Below, one piece after another: positions 48,929-57,972 of a DNA stretch of 64,000 bases (its first letter is position 1; each line of letters opens with the position of its first letter). Below the pieces are notes generated by a model, which saw only the letters and a program-made list of their open reading frames with translations, was not told the DNA's origin and did not search any database. The DNA is from JALHFZ01 sp963674625. Lineage in GTDB: Bacteria; Synergistota; Synergistia; Synergistales; Aminobacteriaceae. The stretch lies in NCBI GenBank assembly GCA_963674625.2, contig CAXXXO010000001.1, positions 248,001 through 312,000 on the forward strand. Reading direction: 5' to 3'. The position numbers were made by a program, and so were the translations under genes.

Positions 48929-49810
48929 GTGCACGGATTGTTTTTGCAGACTCTCGTCACGGGACTTTCCATCGGGGGCATCTACGCCCTCATGGCGGTG
49001 GGGTATTCCCTCGTCTTCAGCGTGCTGAATTTCAGCAATTTCGCCCACGGCGCAGTGATCATGCTCGGCGCCTACGTGGGGCTCGCCCTTGCGACAAAGC
49101 TCAGCCTGGGGTTCGGCCTCGTCCTTGCGGGAAGCATAGCCGGGGCGGGAATCATCGCCGTCCTCAACGAAAGGCTCGCCTACTCGAGCCTCCGCAGAAG
49201 AAAGGCCCCTTCCCTCTATCTCATGATCAGCGCCATGGGATGCGCCGTCTTTCTCGAAAACCTCGTCTACGCCACTATCGGATCGCGGTTTTACGCCTTT
49301 CCCGAGTTCTTCGGCCGGCAGATCGTTACCCTCGGCGGCTCGAGCGTCAGCCTCCTCGACGTGGGGGCCTTCCTCTTCGCCCTTGCCGCCATACTCGGAC
49401 TTCATCTCTTCATCAGCCGCACCCGCACTGGGATAGCCATCCGGGCGGGGGTCTCCGACATGACCATGTGCTCCCTCATGGGAGTTGACCTGGACAGGCT
49501 CATCTCCATCGTCTTTCTGCTCGCGGGCGGTTTCGCGGGCGTGGCGGGGGTCTTTCTGGGAATAAAGTACCTCGTCTATCCCACCATGGGATGGGTGACC
49601 AACAAGGCCTATATCGCAGCCGTCATCGGAGGCCTCGGCAGCCTCCCGGGGGCCCTCGCGGGGGGGCTCATCCTCGGCGTCGTGGAGACCTTCGTCTCCG
49701 TCTACGTCTCGAGCGTCATGAGAGACGTCTTCAGCTTCACCCTGCTCATAGCCTTCCTTGTCCTGAGGCCGAACGGTCTTCTCGGCCGGGACACCGAAGA
49801 GAAGGTATAA
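48929..49810 (+). CDS. livH: Branched-chain amino-acid-type ABC permease (LivH)
   Basis: This 293-residue polytopic permease begins with LQTLVTGLSIGGIYALMAVGYSLVFSVLNFSNFAHGAVIMLGAYVG, the LivH signature. AGVSDMTMCSLMGVDLDRLI (EAA-like coupling loop) and VTNKAYIAAVIGGLGSLPGALAGGLILGVVE follow. GTG 48929 has AAAGGATG upstream; TTG 48938 is an alternative. It forms the membrane pair with LivM, whose gene starts 4 bases after this stop. Confidence 0.92.
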   Translation: MHGLFLQTLVTGLSIGGIYALMAVGYSLVFSVLNFSNFAHGAVIMLGAYVGLALATKLSLGFGLVLAGSIAGAGIIAVLNERLAYSSLRRRKAPSLYLMISAMGCAVFLENLVYATIGSRFYAFPEFFGRQIVTLGGSSVSLLDVGAFLFALAAILGLHLFISRTRTGIAIRAGVSDMTMCSLMGVDLDRLISIVFLLAGGFAGVAGVFLGIKYLVYPTMGWVTNKAYIAAVIGGLGSLPGALAGGLILGVVETFVSVYVSSVMRDVFSFTLLIAFLVLRPNGLLGRDTEEKV

Positions 49811-49814
49811 ACTT

Positions 49815-50675
49815 ATGGACTATATCCTTTCCATCGTCGTTTTGGCCGGAATCAACATGATCGCCGTGCTTGGCCTTTCCATCTTCACGGGGTTCACGGG
49901 TCTCTTCTCCCTGGGGCATGCCGCCTTCGTGGGAGTGGGAGCCTATACCTCGGCTATCCTCACCTACTACTACTACGTCCCCTATCCACTGGCCCTCCTG
50001 GCGGGAGCGGCGGCTGCGGGTCTTGTCAGCCTCATCATCGGCGTCCCCACCCTCCGGGCCAAGCTGCGGAGCGATTATTTCGCCATCGCCATCCTAGGTT
50101 TCGGCGAGGCCCTGCGGGTCATCCTCGAAAATCTCGAGATCACCAACGGCGCCCGGGGCCTTCCCGGCATCGACAGCTTCACCACCCTTCCCATAGTACT
50201 CTTCTGCCTGGCCGGGGGCATTCTGGTCGCCAGAAACTTCCTTCGCTCCCGGTGGGGTGCGGCCTGCATCGCCATCCGGGAGGACCCCATCGCCGCGGAG
50301 ATGGCGGGGGTGAGGCTCTTTCAGACCCGCCTCCTTTCCCTCGTGGTGAGCGCCGTCTACTGCGGCCTCTCCGGAGGACTGCTGGCCCACTTTCTCTCCT
50401 TCATCCAGCCCGTGATGTTCACCCTGATCCAGTCCACCCAGCTTCTCGCGGCGGTCATCGCCGGAGGAATGGGAAGCCTGTCCGGCCCCCTCATCGCCTC
50501 CTTCGTCTTCATCGCCCTTCCCGAGGCCCTCCGGGTCGCCCAGATGTGGAGGCTCGTAGCCTACGGCCTTCTGCTCGTCCTCATCATGGTCTATCGTCCC
50601 CAGGGGCTCATGGGGTACTCGGAAATCTCCTCTTTCTTCACGAAAAAGGGAAAGAGCGAGAGGGTGCAGCCATGA
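49815..50675 (+). CDS. livM: Branched-chain amino-acid-type ABC permease (LivM)
   Basis: The 286-residue polytopic permease shows MIAVLGLSIFTGFTGLFSLGHAAFVGVGAYTSAIL near its start and the coupling segment AIREDPIAAEMAGVRLFQTRL around residue 155. VIAGGMGSLSGPLIASFVFIALPEALR follows near the end. The acidic-basic C-terminus (KKGKSERVQP) is short. The stop overlaps livG by ATGA. Confidence 0.92.
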   Translation: MDYILSIVVLAGINMIAVLGLSIFTGFTGLFSLGHAAFVGVGAYTSAILTYYYYVPYPLALLAGAAAAGLVSLIIGVPTLRAKLRSDYFAIAILGFGEALRVILENLEITNGARGLPGIDSFTTLPIVLFCLAGGILVARNFLRSRWGAACIAIREDPIAAEMAGVRLFQTRLLSLVVSAVYCGLSGGLLAHFLSFIQPVMFTLIQSTQLLAAVIAGGMGSLSGPLIASFVFIALPEALRVAQMWRLVAYGLLLVLIMVYRPQGLMGYSEISSFFTKKGKSERVQP

Positions 50676-51454
50676 CGACCTCCCCCCTTCTGTCCGTCAT
50701 CGGGCTCACCCGGGATTTCGGCGGCATCCGGGCCGTGGACTCCTTTTCCTTCGATGTCCCGGAAGGATCAGTCACCGGAATCATCGGCCCCAACGGCGCG
50801 GGGAAGACCACGGTCTTCAACCTGATCACCGGGGTCTACCGCCCCACAGCAGGAGACATACTCTTTAAGGGAGAGTCCATCGGAGGACATCGCCCGGACA
50901 GGATCGTTCGGGCAGGAATCGCCCGGACATTTCAGAATATCCGTCTCTTCAACCGCAGAAGCTGCCTTGAAAACGTCCTCACTCCCCTCCTGCAGCGGGA
51001 GCGGAGCAGCTTTTTTGCCGCCCTCGCGGGGACACCCTCGGCCCGGAGAACGGAGCGCTCCCTCCGGGAGAAGGCCTTCGATCTGCTGACTTCCCTCGGC
51101 CTCGATAGATACGCCTCCCTGCAGGCGAATACGCTCCCCTACGGGCTGCAGCGCAAACTCGAGATTGCCCGGGCCCTTGCCACGGACCCTTCCCTGCTGC
51201 TCCTCGACGAGCCCGCTGCGGGTATGAATCCCGAGGAGACCCGGAGCCTCGCCCGGCTCATCGCCGATGTGAAGGAGAAATTCGCCGTGACCGTCCTGCT
51301 CATCGAGCACCACATGGATCTCGTGATGAACATCTGCTCCCCCGTCATCGTCATCAACTTCGGCGCCCTTCTCGCAGAGGGAACCCCCGAAGAAGTGCGG
51401 GCAAACCCCGACGTGGTGGCGGCCTATCTCGGAAAGGGAAGGAAAGGGAAATGA
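50672..51454 (+). CDS. livG: Branched-chain amino-acid-type ABC ATPase (LivG)
   Basis: The 260-residue ATPase has Walker A GPNGAGKTT near 38-46, a Q loop in ARTFQNIRLF, LPYGLQRKLEIARAL in the signature position (LSYGxQR type, as usual in LivG), Walker B LLLLDEPAAGMNPEE and the switch His in LLIEHHMDLVM. ATG 50672 overlaps the livM stop. It works with LivF at the LivHM dimer. Confidence 0.94.
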   Translation: MTTSPLLSVIGLTRDFGGIRAVDSFSFDVPEGSVTGIIGPNGAGKTTVFNLITGVYRPTAGDILFKGESIGGHRPDRIVRAGIARTFQNIRLFNRRSCLENVLTPLLQRERSSFFAALAGTPSARRTERSLREKAFDLLTSLGLDRYASLQANTLPYGLQRKLEIARALATDPSLLLLDEPAAGMNPEETRSLARLIADVKEKFAVTVLLIEHHMDLVMNICSPVIVINFGALLAEGTPEEVRANPDVVAAYLGKGRKGK

Positions 51455-52158
51455 ACGCCCTGAGCATAGAAAATCTGAACGTCCACTACGGCACCATCCA
51501 CGCGGTGCAGGGGATCTCCTTCTCCGTGGAGGAAGGAGAGATCGTCTCCATCGTCGGATCGAACGGCGCCGGAAAATCCACGGTCATGTGGACAATGGCC
51601 GGAGTGGTGAAGCCGTCGTCGGGGAGTGTGGAGGTCTTCGGCCGTCCCCTGCCCGAAAAGCCCCACGATATTGTGGGCATGGGCATAGCCCTCGTGCCGG
51701 AGCGGCGCCGTCTTTTTTCCGCTCTCACCGTGCGGGAGAACCTCGTCATGGGAGCCTACCGCCGAAAGGATAAAAAGGAGATCGAAGGGGACATGGAACT
51801 GTGCTTCTCCCTCTTCCCCATAATAAAGCAGAGGCTGAAGCAGCGGTCCGGCACCCTTTCGGGAGGAGAGCAGCAGATGCTCGCCATCTCGAGGGCCCTC
51901 ATGAGCAGCCCCAGGGTGCTCCTGCTGGACGAGCCCTCCCTCGGCCTCGCCCCCCTGATTGTTGAAACTCTCATGGAGACTATCCTCCGCATCCGCAGCG
52001 AGGGAATGACCGTGCTGCTCGTGGAGCAGAACGCCACCCAGGCCCTCGAGATCAGCGACCGGGGGTATATTCTCGAGGCGGGGCGGATAATCAAAAGCGG
52101 CCCCGGACCCGATCTCGCCGGGGATCCCGAGATCCGCAGGGCCTACCTCGGAGAATAG
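51451..52158 (+). CDS. livF: Branched-chain amino-acid-type ABC ATPase (LivF)
   Basis: This 235-residue ATPase has Walker A GSNGAGKSTVMW near 36-47, VPERRRLFSALTVRENLVMGAY (typical LivF segment), signature LSGGEQQMLAISRAL, Walker B VLLLDEPSLGLAP and LLVEQNATQALE. It overlaps livG by 4 bases and completes the importer. The next gene starts 75 bases later behind its own ribosome site. Confidence 0.94.
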   Translation: MNALSIENLNVHYGTIHAVQGISFSVEEGEIVSIVGSNGAGKSTVMWTMAGVVKPSSGSVEVFGRPLPEKPHDIVGMGIALVPERRRLFSALTVRENLVMGAYRRKDKKEIEGDMELCFSLFPIIKQRLKQRSGTLSGGEQQMLAISRALMSSPRVLLLDEPSLGLAPLIVETLMETILRIRSEGMTVLLVEQNATQALEISDRGYILEAGRIIKSGPGPDLAGDPEIRRAYLGE

Positions 52159-52233
52159 ATTTTTACGCGCAGGGAAGAGGGGTACCCTTCCGCCCCTTTT
52201 CCCGCTATACTCCATTTCGGGAGGTGTTTTGCC

Positions 52234-53493
52234 ATGAAAAAAGACAATCAGACCCTGCAGCCCCTTCGCCTCGACGGACAAACCCTCGTTGAACAGATTG
52301 AACGCCTCGCCTCCGTGGGCACCGACCCCCGGGGAGGGCGAACCCGCGTCGCCGCCTCCCGGGAGGACGGCGAAGGCCGGGACCTGCTCGCGGAATGGAT
52401 GAAGGAACTGGATCTCGACGTGAAGGTCGACTCGGTGGGGAATATCTTCGGCCTGCTCTCCCCGGAAGAAGGAGGCGCCGGGAAGAAGCCTCTCGTGCTG
52501 GGCTCCCATATCGACACGGTCCTCTCAGCCGGCCCCTACGACGGATGCTTCGGAGTCCTCTCCGGTCTTGCGGTCGCCCGGGCCTTCCGCAGGGCGGGAA
52601 GGTCCCCGTCCCGCCCCCTCGTGGTCGCCGCCTTTACCAACGAGGAGGGGGTGCGCTTCCATCCGGACATGCTCGGCTCCCTCTGCTTCGCCGGGGGGAT
52701 ATCCCCCGAGGAGGCCCTGGCGGTGACGGACAGCGGCGGGGTCTCCCTGGAGAAGAGCCTGAAGGAAATCGGCTATGACGGCCCCCTTTCCCCGGGCTTT
52801 TTTTCCCCGGGAGAATACCTCGAGCTGCACGTGGAGCAGGGGCCCGTCCTCGACAGGGAGGGCCTTTCCATCGGTGTGGTGGAGGGCGTGCAGGGAATCT
52901 CCTGGTGGAGGATCACCTTCTCGGGAAAGGCGAACCACGCAGGAACGACCCCGACGGCTCTCCGGTCTGACGCGGGGTACGGCGCCGCAAGAACGATCGT
53001 CTTTCTCCGGGACCTTGCCCGGGAATCCGGAACGACCCTTGCGACGGTGGGGACCCTCTCCCTAGAACCGGGGGCCGTCAACATAATCCCCTCGAAGGCG
53101 GTCTTCACCGCGGATATCCGGGATCCCTCGGAAGAGCGTCTGGCGGAGGCCGATGAAAAACTGAAGGCCTTTGCGGAAAAGGCTGCCGCGGAAGAGGGGC
53201 TTGAAGTCTCCCTTGAACGGCTTGTCCGTTTTTCCCCGGTGGTATTTTCCTCTGACCTGTGCGGCCTGGTGGAGGAGACCGCCCGGGAGCTTGGTTTTTC
53301 CTCAAGAAGGATGACCTCCGGGGCCGGCCACGACGCCCAGATGATGGCCCGTATCTGTCCGACGGCCATGATCTTCGTTCCCAGCCGGGGAGGGATCAGC
53401 CACAGCCCCGCCGAGCACACAGAGCGGGCGGATCTTCTGGCGGGGGCGGAAGTGCTGCTCCGCATGGCGGAAAAGCTTCTGGCGAAGGAGTAA
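52234..53493 (+). CDS. N-carbamoyl-amino-acid hydrolase / M20 ureido-hydrolase
   Basis: The 419-residue M20-family enzyme is of the allantoate amidohydrolase / N-carbamoyl-L-amino-acid hydrolase group. Metal ligands are in VLGSHIDTVLSAGPYDGCFGVL, FTNEEGVRF and LHVEQGPVLDREG. The dimer-bridging residues are in FSGKANHAGTTPTALRSDA, and the last His in RGGISHSPAEHT. The family removes the carbamoyl (ureido) group as CO2 and NH3. It is directly upstream of arginine deiminase (10-base gap), which suggests action on citrulline or another ureido compound rather than hydantoin products (inference). GGGAGGTG precedes ATG. Confidence 0.87.
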   Translation: MKKDNQTLQPLRLDGQTLVEQIERLASVGTDPRGGRTRVAASREDGEGRDLLAEWMKELDLDVKVDSVGNIFGLLSPEEGGAGKKPLVLGSHIDTVLSAGPYDGCFGVLSGLAVARAFRRAGRSPSRPLVVAAFTNEEGVRFHPDMLGSLCFAGGISPEEALAVTDSGGVSLEKSLKEIGYDGPLSPGFFSPGEYLELHVEQGPVLDREGLSIGVVEGVQGISWWRITFSGKANHAGTTPTALRSDAGYGAARTIVFLRDLARESGTTLATVGTLSLEPGAVNIIPSKAVFTADIRDPSEERLAEADEKLKAFAEKAAAEEGLEVSLERLVRFSPVVFSSDLCGLVEETARELGFSSRRMTSGAGHDAQMMARICPTAMIFVPSRGGISHSPAEHTERADLLAGAEVLLRMAEKLLAKE

Positions 53494-53503
53494 GAAAGAG
53501 AAA

Positions 53504-54757
53504 ATGCAGATCAGGGTGAATTCTGAAATCGGCCGGCTTCGTTCAGTGATCATGCAGCCCCCGGGCCGGGGGATCGAGCGGTGCACACCCCTCAATGTGG
53601 GTTCCCTTGCGTGGGACTCCGTCCCGAGCCCCGAAAAGGCAGCCGCGGAGCATAAAAAATGGGTGGAGATAGTTGAGGCCTCCGGGGCGAAGGTCTATCT
53701 TTTCGAAGACCTGCTCCGCCCGGTCCTCGCCGACCCCGCCGGAAAGCAGGAGGTCGTCTCCGGCGTCCTCGAAACGGAGCGTCCCTTTCTGACGGAGCAG
53801 ACCCTCGAAGTTCTTGCGGAACTCCTTCTCGACCTCTCCCCCCGCAAGCTGGTGGACCGCCTTTTCTTCGGCATGACAAAGGAAGAGCTGAACAGGTCCA
53901 CGGCGGAGGTCTCCCTTGCGGATCTCGCCGACGGCAGAAACGAATGGGCCCTTTTTCCCATGACGAACGTTCTCTACTCCCGGGACCCGGCAGCGGTCCT
54001 CGGAGAGGGGGTGGTCTTCGGCAAGATGTTCAACCGGGACAGGGTGAAGGAACCGGTCTGCCTTCGTGCAATTTTCCGGCATCACGAGGACTTCCGGAAA
54101 TGCTCCTTCCGGACGTGGTACGGCGATTCCCCGGATGACAATACCCCGGCCGAGGGAGGCAACCTGCATTGCTACAGCCCTTCCGTCTTCATCGTGGGGG
54201 TGAATGAGCGGACTTCACCGGTCTCCATCGAGAAGATCGCCCGGCGCACCATGGCCAACGGGGCCATCACGGACGTCCTCGCCCTGATGTTCGAGAACCC
54301 CCGGATCAGCTCCACCGATTCCATAGGCCTCTCGGTCCACGTGGATATGTTCCTCAACATGATCGACCACGATGCATTTCTTTTCTTTCCCTACATCGAG
54401 AAGAAGATCACCGTCCTCCGCATCACCAGGGGAAGGGGTGAACGGCTGCAGATACGAAGGGAGAATTCCCTCTTCGGGGCCATACGGAAGGTGCTGAAGC
54501 TTGACGCCCTGCGGATTATCAAGGTAGGCGGGGAGGAGACCGAGGCGGTGGCCTTTTCGGAACAGCGCTCGGGATCGGGGGGAAATACCTTCAATCTCGA
54601 GCCCGGGAAAGTCTGCATCTGGGACCGCAACAGGGGGACCATGAAGGCCCTGGAAAAGGCGGGGATCACCGTCGTCCCGGTCGACGCCGACGAGCTGGTG
54701 AAGGGCGGAGGGGGCCCCCGCTGCACCACCATGCCCCTGGAGAGGGAGGACCTGTGA
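53504..54757 (+). CDS. arcA: Arginine deiminase
   Basis: The 417-residue enzyme converts arginine to citrulline and ammonia. It has the N-terminal NSEIGRLRSVIMQPPGRGIERCTP, FGMTKEEL, FPMTNVLYSRDPAAVLG (catalytic Asp region), EGGNLHCYSPSVFIVGVNERTS, HVDMFLNMIDHDAFL (catalytic His region) and the C-terminal nucleophile C407 in GGGPRCTTMPLERED. No arcB or arcC lies nearby, so citrulline must be processed by distant genes or by the neighbouring ureido-hydrolase. The ribosome site is weak (AAGAAAGAG), suggesting coupling to the upstream gene. Confidence 0.93.
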   Translation: MQIRVNSEIGRLRSVIMQPPGRGIERCTPLNVGSLAWDSVPSPEKAAAEHKKWVEIVEASGAKVYLFEDLLRPVLADPAGKQEVVSGVLETERPFLTEQTLEVLAELLLDLSPRKLVDRLFFGMTKEELNRSTAEVSLADLADGRNEWALFPMTNVLYSRDPAAVLGEGVVFGKMFNRDRVKEPVCLRAIFRHHEDFRKCSFRTWYGDSPDDNTPAEGGNLHCYSPSVFIVGVNERTSPVSIEKIARRTMANGAITDVLALMFENPRISSTDSIGLSVHVDMFLNMIDHDAFLFFPYIEKKITVLRITRGRGERLQIRRENSLFGAIRKVLKLDALRIIKVGGEETEAVAFSEQRSGSGGNTFNLEPGKVCIWDRNRGTMKALEKAGITVVPVDADELVKGGGGPRCTTMPLEREDL

Positions 54758-54770
54758 GGTCCTCCTCTCC
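54739..54770. terminator. Hairpin at the end of arcA
   Basis: GGAGAGGGAGGACCT at 54739-54753 pairs with AGGTCCTCCTCTCC at 54757-54770 with one bulged G and a 3-base loop that includes part of the stop codon. It lies between convergent arcA and ybjQ and has no T-run. Confidence 0.5.
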
Positions 54771-54787
54771 GGGTTCAGGGAAACCGG

Positions 54788-55111
54788 TCAGTCCACCCGC
54801 ACCGCGGTGCCGCAGGTGGTCACCATGAGCATGTTGCTTCCGTTAGTACCCAGAACCTCGTAGTTCACGAGCATTCCCACCACGGCGTTGGCTCCCAGCT
54901 CCAGGGCCCGCTGCTCCATCTCCCTCAGGGCGTCCGTCCGGGCGTCCATCAGCTCCTTCTCGTAGGCGCCGGATCGTCCTCCGAAGAAATTCGTCAGGCT
55001 CGCCTTGAAGTCCTTGTAAAAATTCGCTCCGGCGATGACCTCGCCGAAGACGATACCCCGGTATGAGGTGATTGTCTTGCCCTCTACGGTATGGGTCGTG
55101 GTGATGATCAT
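54788..55111 (-). CDS. YbjQ family (UPF0145) protein
   Basis: This 107-residue protein has the whole YbjQ pattern: VEGKTITSYRGIVFGEVIAGANFYKDF, RSGAYEKELMDARTDALREMEQRALELGANAVVGM and VTTCGTAVRV. The family forms small pentamer-like assemblies and has no settled function. It is the last gene of the minus-strand group after the enoyl-CoA hydratase, 21 bases beyond that gene's stop. Confidence 0.9.
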   Translation of the reverse strand: MIITTTHTVEGKTITSYRGIVFGEVIAGANFYKDFKASLTNFFGGRSGAYEKELMDARTDALREMEQRALELGANAVVGMLVNYEVLGTNGSNMLMVTTCGTAVRVD

Positions 55112-55132
55112 GCGCTGTTCCTCCTGGGCCGT

Positions 55133-55903
55133 CTACCGGCCTGTAAAATTGGGGTGGCGCTTCTCGAGAAAGGCCTGCACGCCCTCCCTGCCGTCCTCCG
55201 ATGCGGCGAGGGCGGCGAAGAGATCTCCTGCCGCAGGGATTGCACGTTCTGTGGTCAGCCCCTCCATCCGGGCGAACCCTTTCTTTCCGGTGCGGAGGGA
55301 GGCGGGGCTTTTGCCCGCCAGGCGCTTTGCCAGTGAGAGGGTCATCTCCTCCAGTTTCCCCTCCGGGGCGACCCCGCAGACGAAACCGAGCTCACGCCCC
55401 TTTTCGGCAGGGATCAGTTCGCCGGAGAGTACGTACTGAAGGGCCCGTTTTTCTCCGATCCACCGGGCAAGCTGGTAGCCAGGTTCGAGGCAGATCAGCC
55501 CCACATTCACGGCCGTGGTGCCGAAAACGGCGTCCTCGGAGGCCACCACGAAATCGCAGGCCAGGGCGAGCCCCGTTCCGTTTGCGAGGGCGTAGCCTTG
55601 CACCGAGGCGATGACGGGCTTCGTCATGGCATGAAGGGTGAGATTATGGAGATTCATGAGTTCGAGAAAATCCCGGATCTCGTGCCGTTCCTTCGAGAGT
55701 ATCTCCCGAAGGTCGATTCCCGTGGAGAAATGCTTTCCTTCTCCGTTGATTATAACGACCCGGACGTCCCGGTTCTTTTCCATCTCCCGGAGCCCCTCGT
55801 TCAGCTCCTTCGCGAGCTCTTCGTTGAAGGTGTTCATGGCCTCGGGCCGGGAGAGGGTGATATACCCGATCTCCTCCTTGACGCTGGTGAGTACCGACGG
55901 CAT
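55133..55903 (-). CDS. Enoyl-CoA hydratase/isomerase family protein
   Basis: This 256-residue crotonase-fold protein shows ITLSRPEAMNTFNEELAKEL, the oxyanion loop GEGKHFSTGIDLRE and KPVIASVQGYALANGTGLALACDFVVASEDAVFG. The usual first catalytic Glu position reads GTGLAL without a Glu, while GLICLEPGYQLARWIG may supply the second. A hydratase, isomerase or hydrolase role is possible. Its ATG overlaps the serine dehydratase stop (TGATG), so the two are translationally coupled. Confidence 0.85.
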   Translation of the reverse strand: MPSVLTSVKEEIGYITLSRPEAMNTFNEELAKELNEGLREMEKNRDVRVVIINGEGKHFSTGIDLREILSKERHEIRDFLELMNLHNLTLHAMTKPVIASVQGYALANGTGLALACDFVVASEDAVFGTTAVNVGLICLEPGYQLARWIGEKRALQYVLSGELIPAEKGRELGFVCGVAPEGKLEEMTLSLAKRLAGKSPASLRTGKKGFARMEGLTTERAIPAAGDLFAALAASEDGREGVQAFLEKRHPNFTGR

Positions 55904-57465
55904 CAGAAATCCTCCTTTTTCGCCCTGTCGAGGCGGCGCATTTTCCGGGCTGACGGGCAAAGGGCCAGCCCTCCTCTCGATGTGCACCGCAGTTCCTCCG
56001 GAAGCATTCTCCCCACCGAATCCACGGCGTCGATGGTTTCGTCCAGGGGGACGGGGCTCTCGTACCCTGCGAGGACCAGGTCGGCGCACAGGAAGGCCTG
56101 GGAGGCAAGGGCCGCGTTGCGGCTGTGGCAGGGGATCTCCACGACCCCCTGAACGAGGTCGCAGACCGATCCCATAACGTTCTGAAAGACAAGGGCTGCC
56201 GAATCGCATCCCTGGCGGGGAGTTCCTCCGGCGGCCTCGACAATCGCTGCGGCAGCCATTGCCCCGGCCGCTCCGATCTCCACCTGGCATCCCGCCACCT
56301 CGGCTGCGAAGGTGCTTCGGAGGTCGTGAAAGAGCCCTACGGCCCCCGCGGCCCACAGGGCCATCAAAACCTTTTCTCTGGACAGTCCGAAATCCGTACC
56401 CAGGGTGGCCGCCACACCGGGAATCACTCCCGCAGCTCCGCCGGTGGGGGCCGCGCAGACCACTCCTCCGGAAGCGCATTCGTGCAATGCGGCCATGGAG
56501 CGGACGGCTGCCCGGGCGTGAGGGCCTCCGAGGAACATGCTTCCGTTCCTTTCCCCCTTCCACAGCTTTTCGGCCAGGGGTTCCATGAGCTTCATGGGGG
56601 CAATCTGCCCGGAAAGGCCGTGCGAAACTGCCCCGAGCATGATGTCGAGCCGTTCTTCCATCTCCTTCATCAGGACGGTTTCGTCCAGATTCAGCAGGGC
56701 GCTCTCGTAGGCGATGGCGGCCTGGCCGAGGGACAGCCCCCTCTCGGCTGCGAAGGTCTCCATGGACGCGGCATCGGTAAACAGCTCTTTTCCGCTCAGG
56801 GGGTGCATCACGGGGTCGGCGGCGAAGACATCCCTTACGGCGGAAGCGGCGGACAGCCGCTGAAAAAATTCTTCTTCGGGAGGAAGGGAGGATGAGGCCA
56901 GCATTACGATTCGATCTCCTCCCGGCAGCGCTTCGAGACGCTGAGCCCAGAGGCGGAGAAGGCTTTCCATATCCCCGAGGGATCCCGGTCCCCCCTCGCA
57001 GTAGATCACCCAGGAGTCGCCGTTCAGGAGGAGGGGAACTCCGTTCAGAGAGGCGATCTCGAAGGAACCGCCTCCGACGGAGCGGCTATGGAGGACGATC
57101 TCCCTGCCGTCCTCACCCGTCAGGGTAAGAAGGGCGCTGTTCGGATGGTCGGCCTCGGCGAAGGGGCTCACTTCGAACCGGACATCGAGATTTTCTCCGG
57201 GCGCAAGGCCGAGCATGTCGGGAAAGGCGGAATCCGTGAGGGGGCGGGCCAGAAGGCCGGCCACGTAGGCCCGGTCGCTTCCCTGGTCGGAATAGCAGAC
57301 TGCCATGGAGCTTCCCGGGGCGAAGGTAAAGACCGCCTTCCGGGGAGGGGATCCCAGAAGATCCCTCGCCATCCGGCCGATCCTCCACGGACCGGCGGTG
57401 TGGGAACTGGACGGTCCCCTCATGATGGGGCCCAGGACGGAATTGAGAATGCTCACCCTTTTCAC
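55903..57465 (-). CDS. sdaA: L-serine ammonia-lyase, iron-sulfur dependent (single chain)
   Basis: The 520-residue enzyme deaminates L-serine to pyruvate. The beta domain comes first (GPIMRGPSSSHTAGPWRIGR, FTFAPGSSMAVCYSDQGSDRA), then the alpha domain with the cluster cysteines in VCAAPTGGAAGVIPG, VAGCQVEIGAAGAMAAAA and VVEIPCHSRNA. Single-chain SdaA is usual in proteobacteria, while many Firmicutes split it. GTG 57465 is preceded by GGAGGTGAC. Serine deamination fits an amino-acid fermenter, with the one-carbon genes elsewhere in the window offering an alternative serine route. Confidence 0.9.
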   Translation of the reverse strand: MKRVSILNSVLGPIMRGPSSSHTAGPWRIGRMARDLLGSPPRKAVFTFAPGSSMAVCYSDQGSDRAYVAGLLARPLTDSAFPDMLGLAPGENLDVRFEVSPFAEADHPNSALLTLTGEDGREIVLHSRSVGGGSFEIASLNGVPLLLNGDSWVIYCEGGPGSLGDMESLLRLWAQRLEALPGGDRIVMLASSSLPPEEEFFQRLSAASAVRDVFAADPVMHPLSGKELFTDAASMETFAAERGLSLGQAAIAYESALLNLDETVLMKEMEERLDIMLGAVSHGLSGQIAPMKLMEPLAEKLWKGERNGSMFLGGPHARAAVRSMAALHECASGGVVCAAPTGGAAGVIPGVAATLGTDFGLSREKVLMALWAAGAVGLFHDLRSTFAAEVAGCQVEIGAAGAMAAAAIVEAAGGTPRQGCDSAALVFQNVMGSVCDLVQGVVEIPCHSRNAALASQAFLCADLVLAGYESPVPLDETIDAVDSVGRMLPEELRCTSRGGLALCPSARKMRRLDRAKKEDF

Positions 57466-57560
57466 CTGGCTGTCACCTCCGAAATCGATTTCTGAAAAAA
57501 GTATAGCAGGAGGAGAGACGTTTCTCTATTTCCAGTTGAAAATTAATCTGAAAAATTGAA

Positions 57561-57972
57561 GCATCCCTGCTTATTAACCTTTGAGAGAACATTAATTTAA
57601 ATATAGATTGTAATGTCAAGCGATTTTTTTACCTTCGATTACAAGCGAAAATTAAGTGAGCGGCATAATTTATAGTGTTGCAAAGGGTGTAACTTGAGTT
57701 GTGAGATAATAAATATAAAAATCCGAAAGTAGCATAGAAAAAGATTTCCGAAAGCACGTTCTTCTCCCCCAGAGCAAACAAAAGGTCAAAAAACTACGTA
57801 AAAAACAGAAACAAAACCATCTTGTCCCCTTGTGGAGAAAGAAAAGGGAGACTATTATTCAGAGATTTCCTAATTTACAGGATTCTGAGGCTTCACGCTC
57901 GATTGAAAAAATATTTGACAATAGGCATATTCGGTGATATTGTTTTTTTGAAATTAAGTTCACTTTTTCCTA
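57561..57972. other. A+T-rich region, no gene recognised
   Basis: This 400-base stretch is markedly richer in A and T than everything upstream. No open frame with a ribosome site or recognisable motif was found. A sharp composition change here, followed by a transposase remnant, suggests the edge of acquired DNA. Confidence 0.6.

Noticed and set aside
47321..49405. Minus-strand open frame of 694 codons
   Set aside because: Entirely antisense to the well-supported lysA end, binding protein and livH genes. Its translation is low-complexity and typical of reverse frames in GC-rich DNA, with no recognised motif.
55904..56563. 660-base upstream extension of the enoyl-CoA hydratase frame
   Set aside because: The extension is an Arg/Gly/Pro-rich off-frame reading of the serine dehydratase gene. 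ATG 55903 with AAGGAGG starts the crotonase fold.
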